Below are positions 11,491 to 11,690 of a stretch of DNA of 11,690 nucleotides, piece by piece. Both the position numbers and the translations under genes were made by a program. Position 1 is the first letter of the stretch, and the number at the start of each line of letters is the position of its first letter. This DNA comes from a bacterium. GTDB lineage: Bacteria > Patescibacteriota > Minisyncoccia > UBA6257 > UBA9933. The notes beneath the pieces were generated by a model. That model had not been told where the DNA came from and ran no database searches. It was given only the letters and a program-made list of their open reading frames with translations. The DNA lies in the NCBI GenBank assembly GCA_021799155.1, contig JAJZBA010000007.1, positions 1 through 11,690 of the forward strand, in the 5' to 3' direction.

Positions 11491-11595
11491 AAAATAAAAT
11501 ATAAAAAATAATAAATACAAACTTAAAATATCTAAATTCGCCGCAGCGAAAATACCAAATTTTTTATTTATTATTTTTAATTTTTTATTTAAATC
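11491..11595 (+). other. AT-rich intergenic region before pnp with inverted repeats
   Basis: A 14-base, purely A/T inverted repeat (11504-11517 with 11565-11578) encloses a small GC hairpin, TTCGC-CGCA-GCGAA (11537-11550), followed by T-runs from 11560. It may act as a terminator for the rpsO-NYN unit. No clear -10/-35 pair or Shine-Dalgarno for pnp is visible. Confidence 0.35.
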
Positions 11596-11681
11596 ATGAA
11601 CTTACAAAAACAAGAATTTACTACCGAGGTTGCCGGCAAAACTTTAAAACTGGAAATCTCTAATCTCGCCGGTCAGGCCAA
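11596..11681 (+). CDS. pnp: Polyribonucleotide nucleotidyltransferase (PNPase), N-terminal fragment
   Basis: Only 28 complete codons plus two bases remain. The peptide MNLQKQEFTTEV then GKTLKLEISNLAGQA fits the PNPase N-terminus, where a short strand is followed by G-(R/K)-x-L-x-(L/I)-E-x-G-x-(L/M)-A-x-QA-N-G. The next family residue is normally Asn. Here AA precedes the adapter, and the apparent Lys-Asp-Arg ending comes from adapter bases. PNPase is the phosphorolytic 3'-5' exoribonuclease of the RNA degradosome. Position after rpsO supports the call. The gene is cut by the contig end. Confidence 0.82.
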
Positions 11682-11690
11682 AGATCGGAA
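11682..11690. other. Sequencing-adapter remnant at right end
   Basis: AGATCGGAA equals the first bases of the Illumina adapter as read through an insert, and mirrors the left end exactly. It replaces the expected Asn-Gly continuation of the pnp reading frame, which supports an artefact. Confidence 0.9.

Noticed and set aside
1..11690. Terminal inverted repeats of a linear plasmid, phage or transposon
   Set aside because: The 9-base repeats equal the Illumina adapter tip, and the gene content is chromosomal core with pnp cut mid-gene.

Overview
The window looks like a fragment of a small-genome bacterium of the Candidate Phyla Radiation (Patescibacteria), most likely Parcubacteria-like. This is inferred from gene style: a type IV pilus ATPase with a divergent N-terminus, a lamin-tail-domain protein, a four-domain S1 protein, an rpsO-NYN-pnp order, AT-rich DNA with little intergenic space, and few Shine-Dalgarno sites. 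No rRNA is present, so the assignment is inference. Both ends carry the same 9 bases in opposite orientation, matching the tip of the common Illumina adapter, so genuine sequence probably runs from 10 to 11681.

Layout. 1-733: a tyrosine-rich lipoprotein (minus) and its upstream region. 734-4661 (plus): pilB, ruvB, a membrane-anchored lamin-tail protein and tsaE. 4658-5065 (minus): yraN, convergent with tsaE. 5105-5590 (plus): a free-standing LAGLIDADG endonuclease, followed by 180 bases of nested repeats. 5775-6858 (minus): tRNA-Ile(UAU), bacteriohemerythrin and a DedA protein, apparently one transcription unit. 6978-8816 (minus): ftsH. 8994-9269 (minus): an unrecognised 91-residue protein with its own promoter, a structured leader and a clear terminator. 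9544-10638 (minus): an S1-domain protein, divergent from rpsO. 10722-11681 (plus): rpsO, an NYN-domain protein and the first codons of pnp.

The gene set is mostly core: ribosome (S15, S1), tRNA modification (TsaE, tRNA-Ile), RNA turnover (PNPase, probably the NYN protein), recombination (RuvB, YraN), membrane proteolysis (FtsH) and pilus motor (PilB). Accessory items are the lipoprotein, the endonuclease, hemerythrin and the 91-residue protein.

I see no multi-gene novel defence or biosynthetic system. The most notable signals are regulatory. Several core genes (ftsH, rpsO, rpsA, pilB, lamin-tail) have a promoter whose -10 box ends 5-8 bases before the ATG, which predicts leaderless mRNAs, while only two genes have a real Shine-Dalgarno sequence. 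There are also several unassigned structured elements: a 138-base bracketed fold between pilB and ruvB, a perfect three-way-junction element at 9457-9526, and a folded leader ahead of the 91-residue gene.
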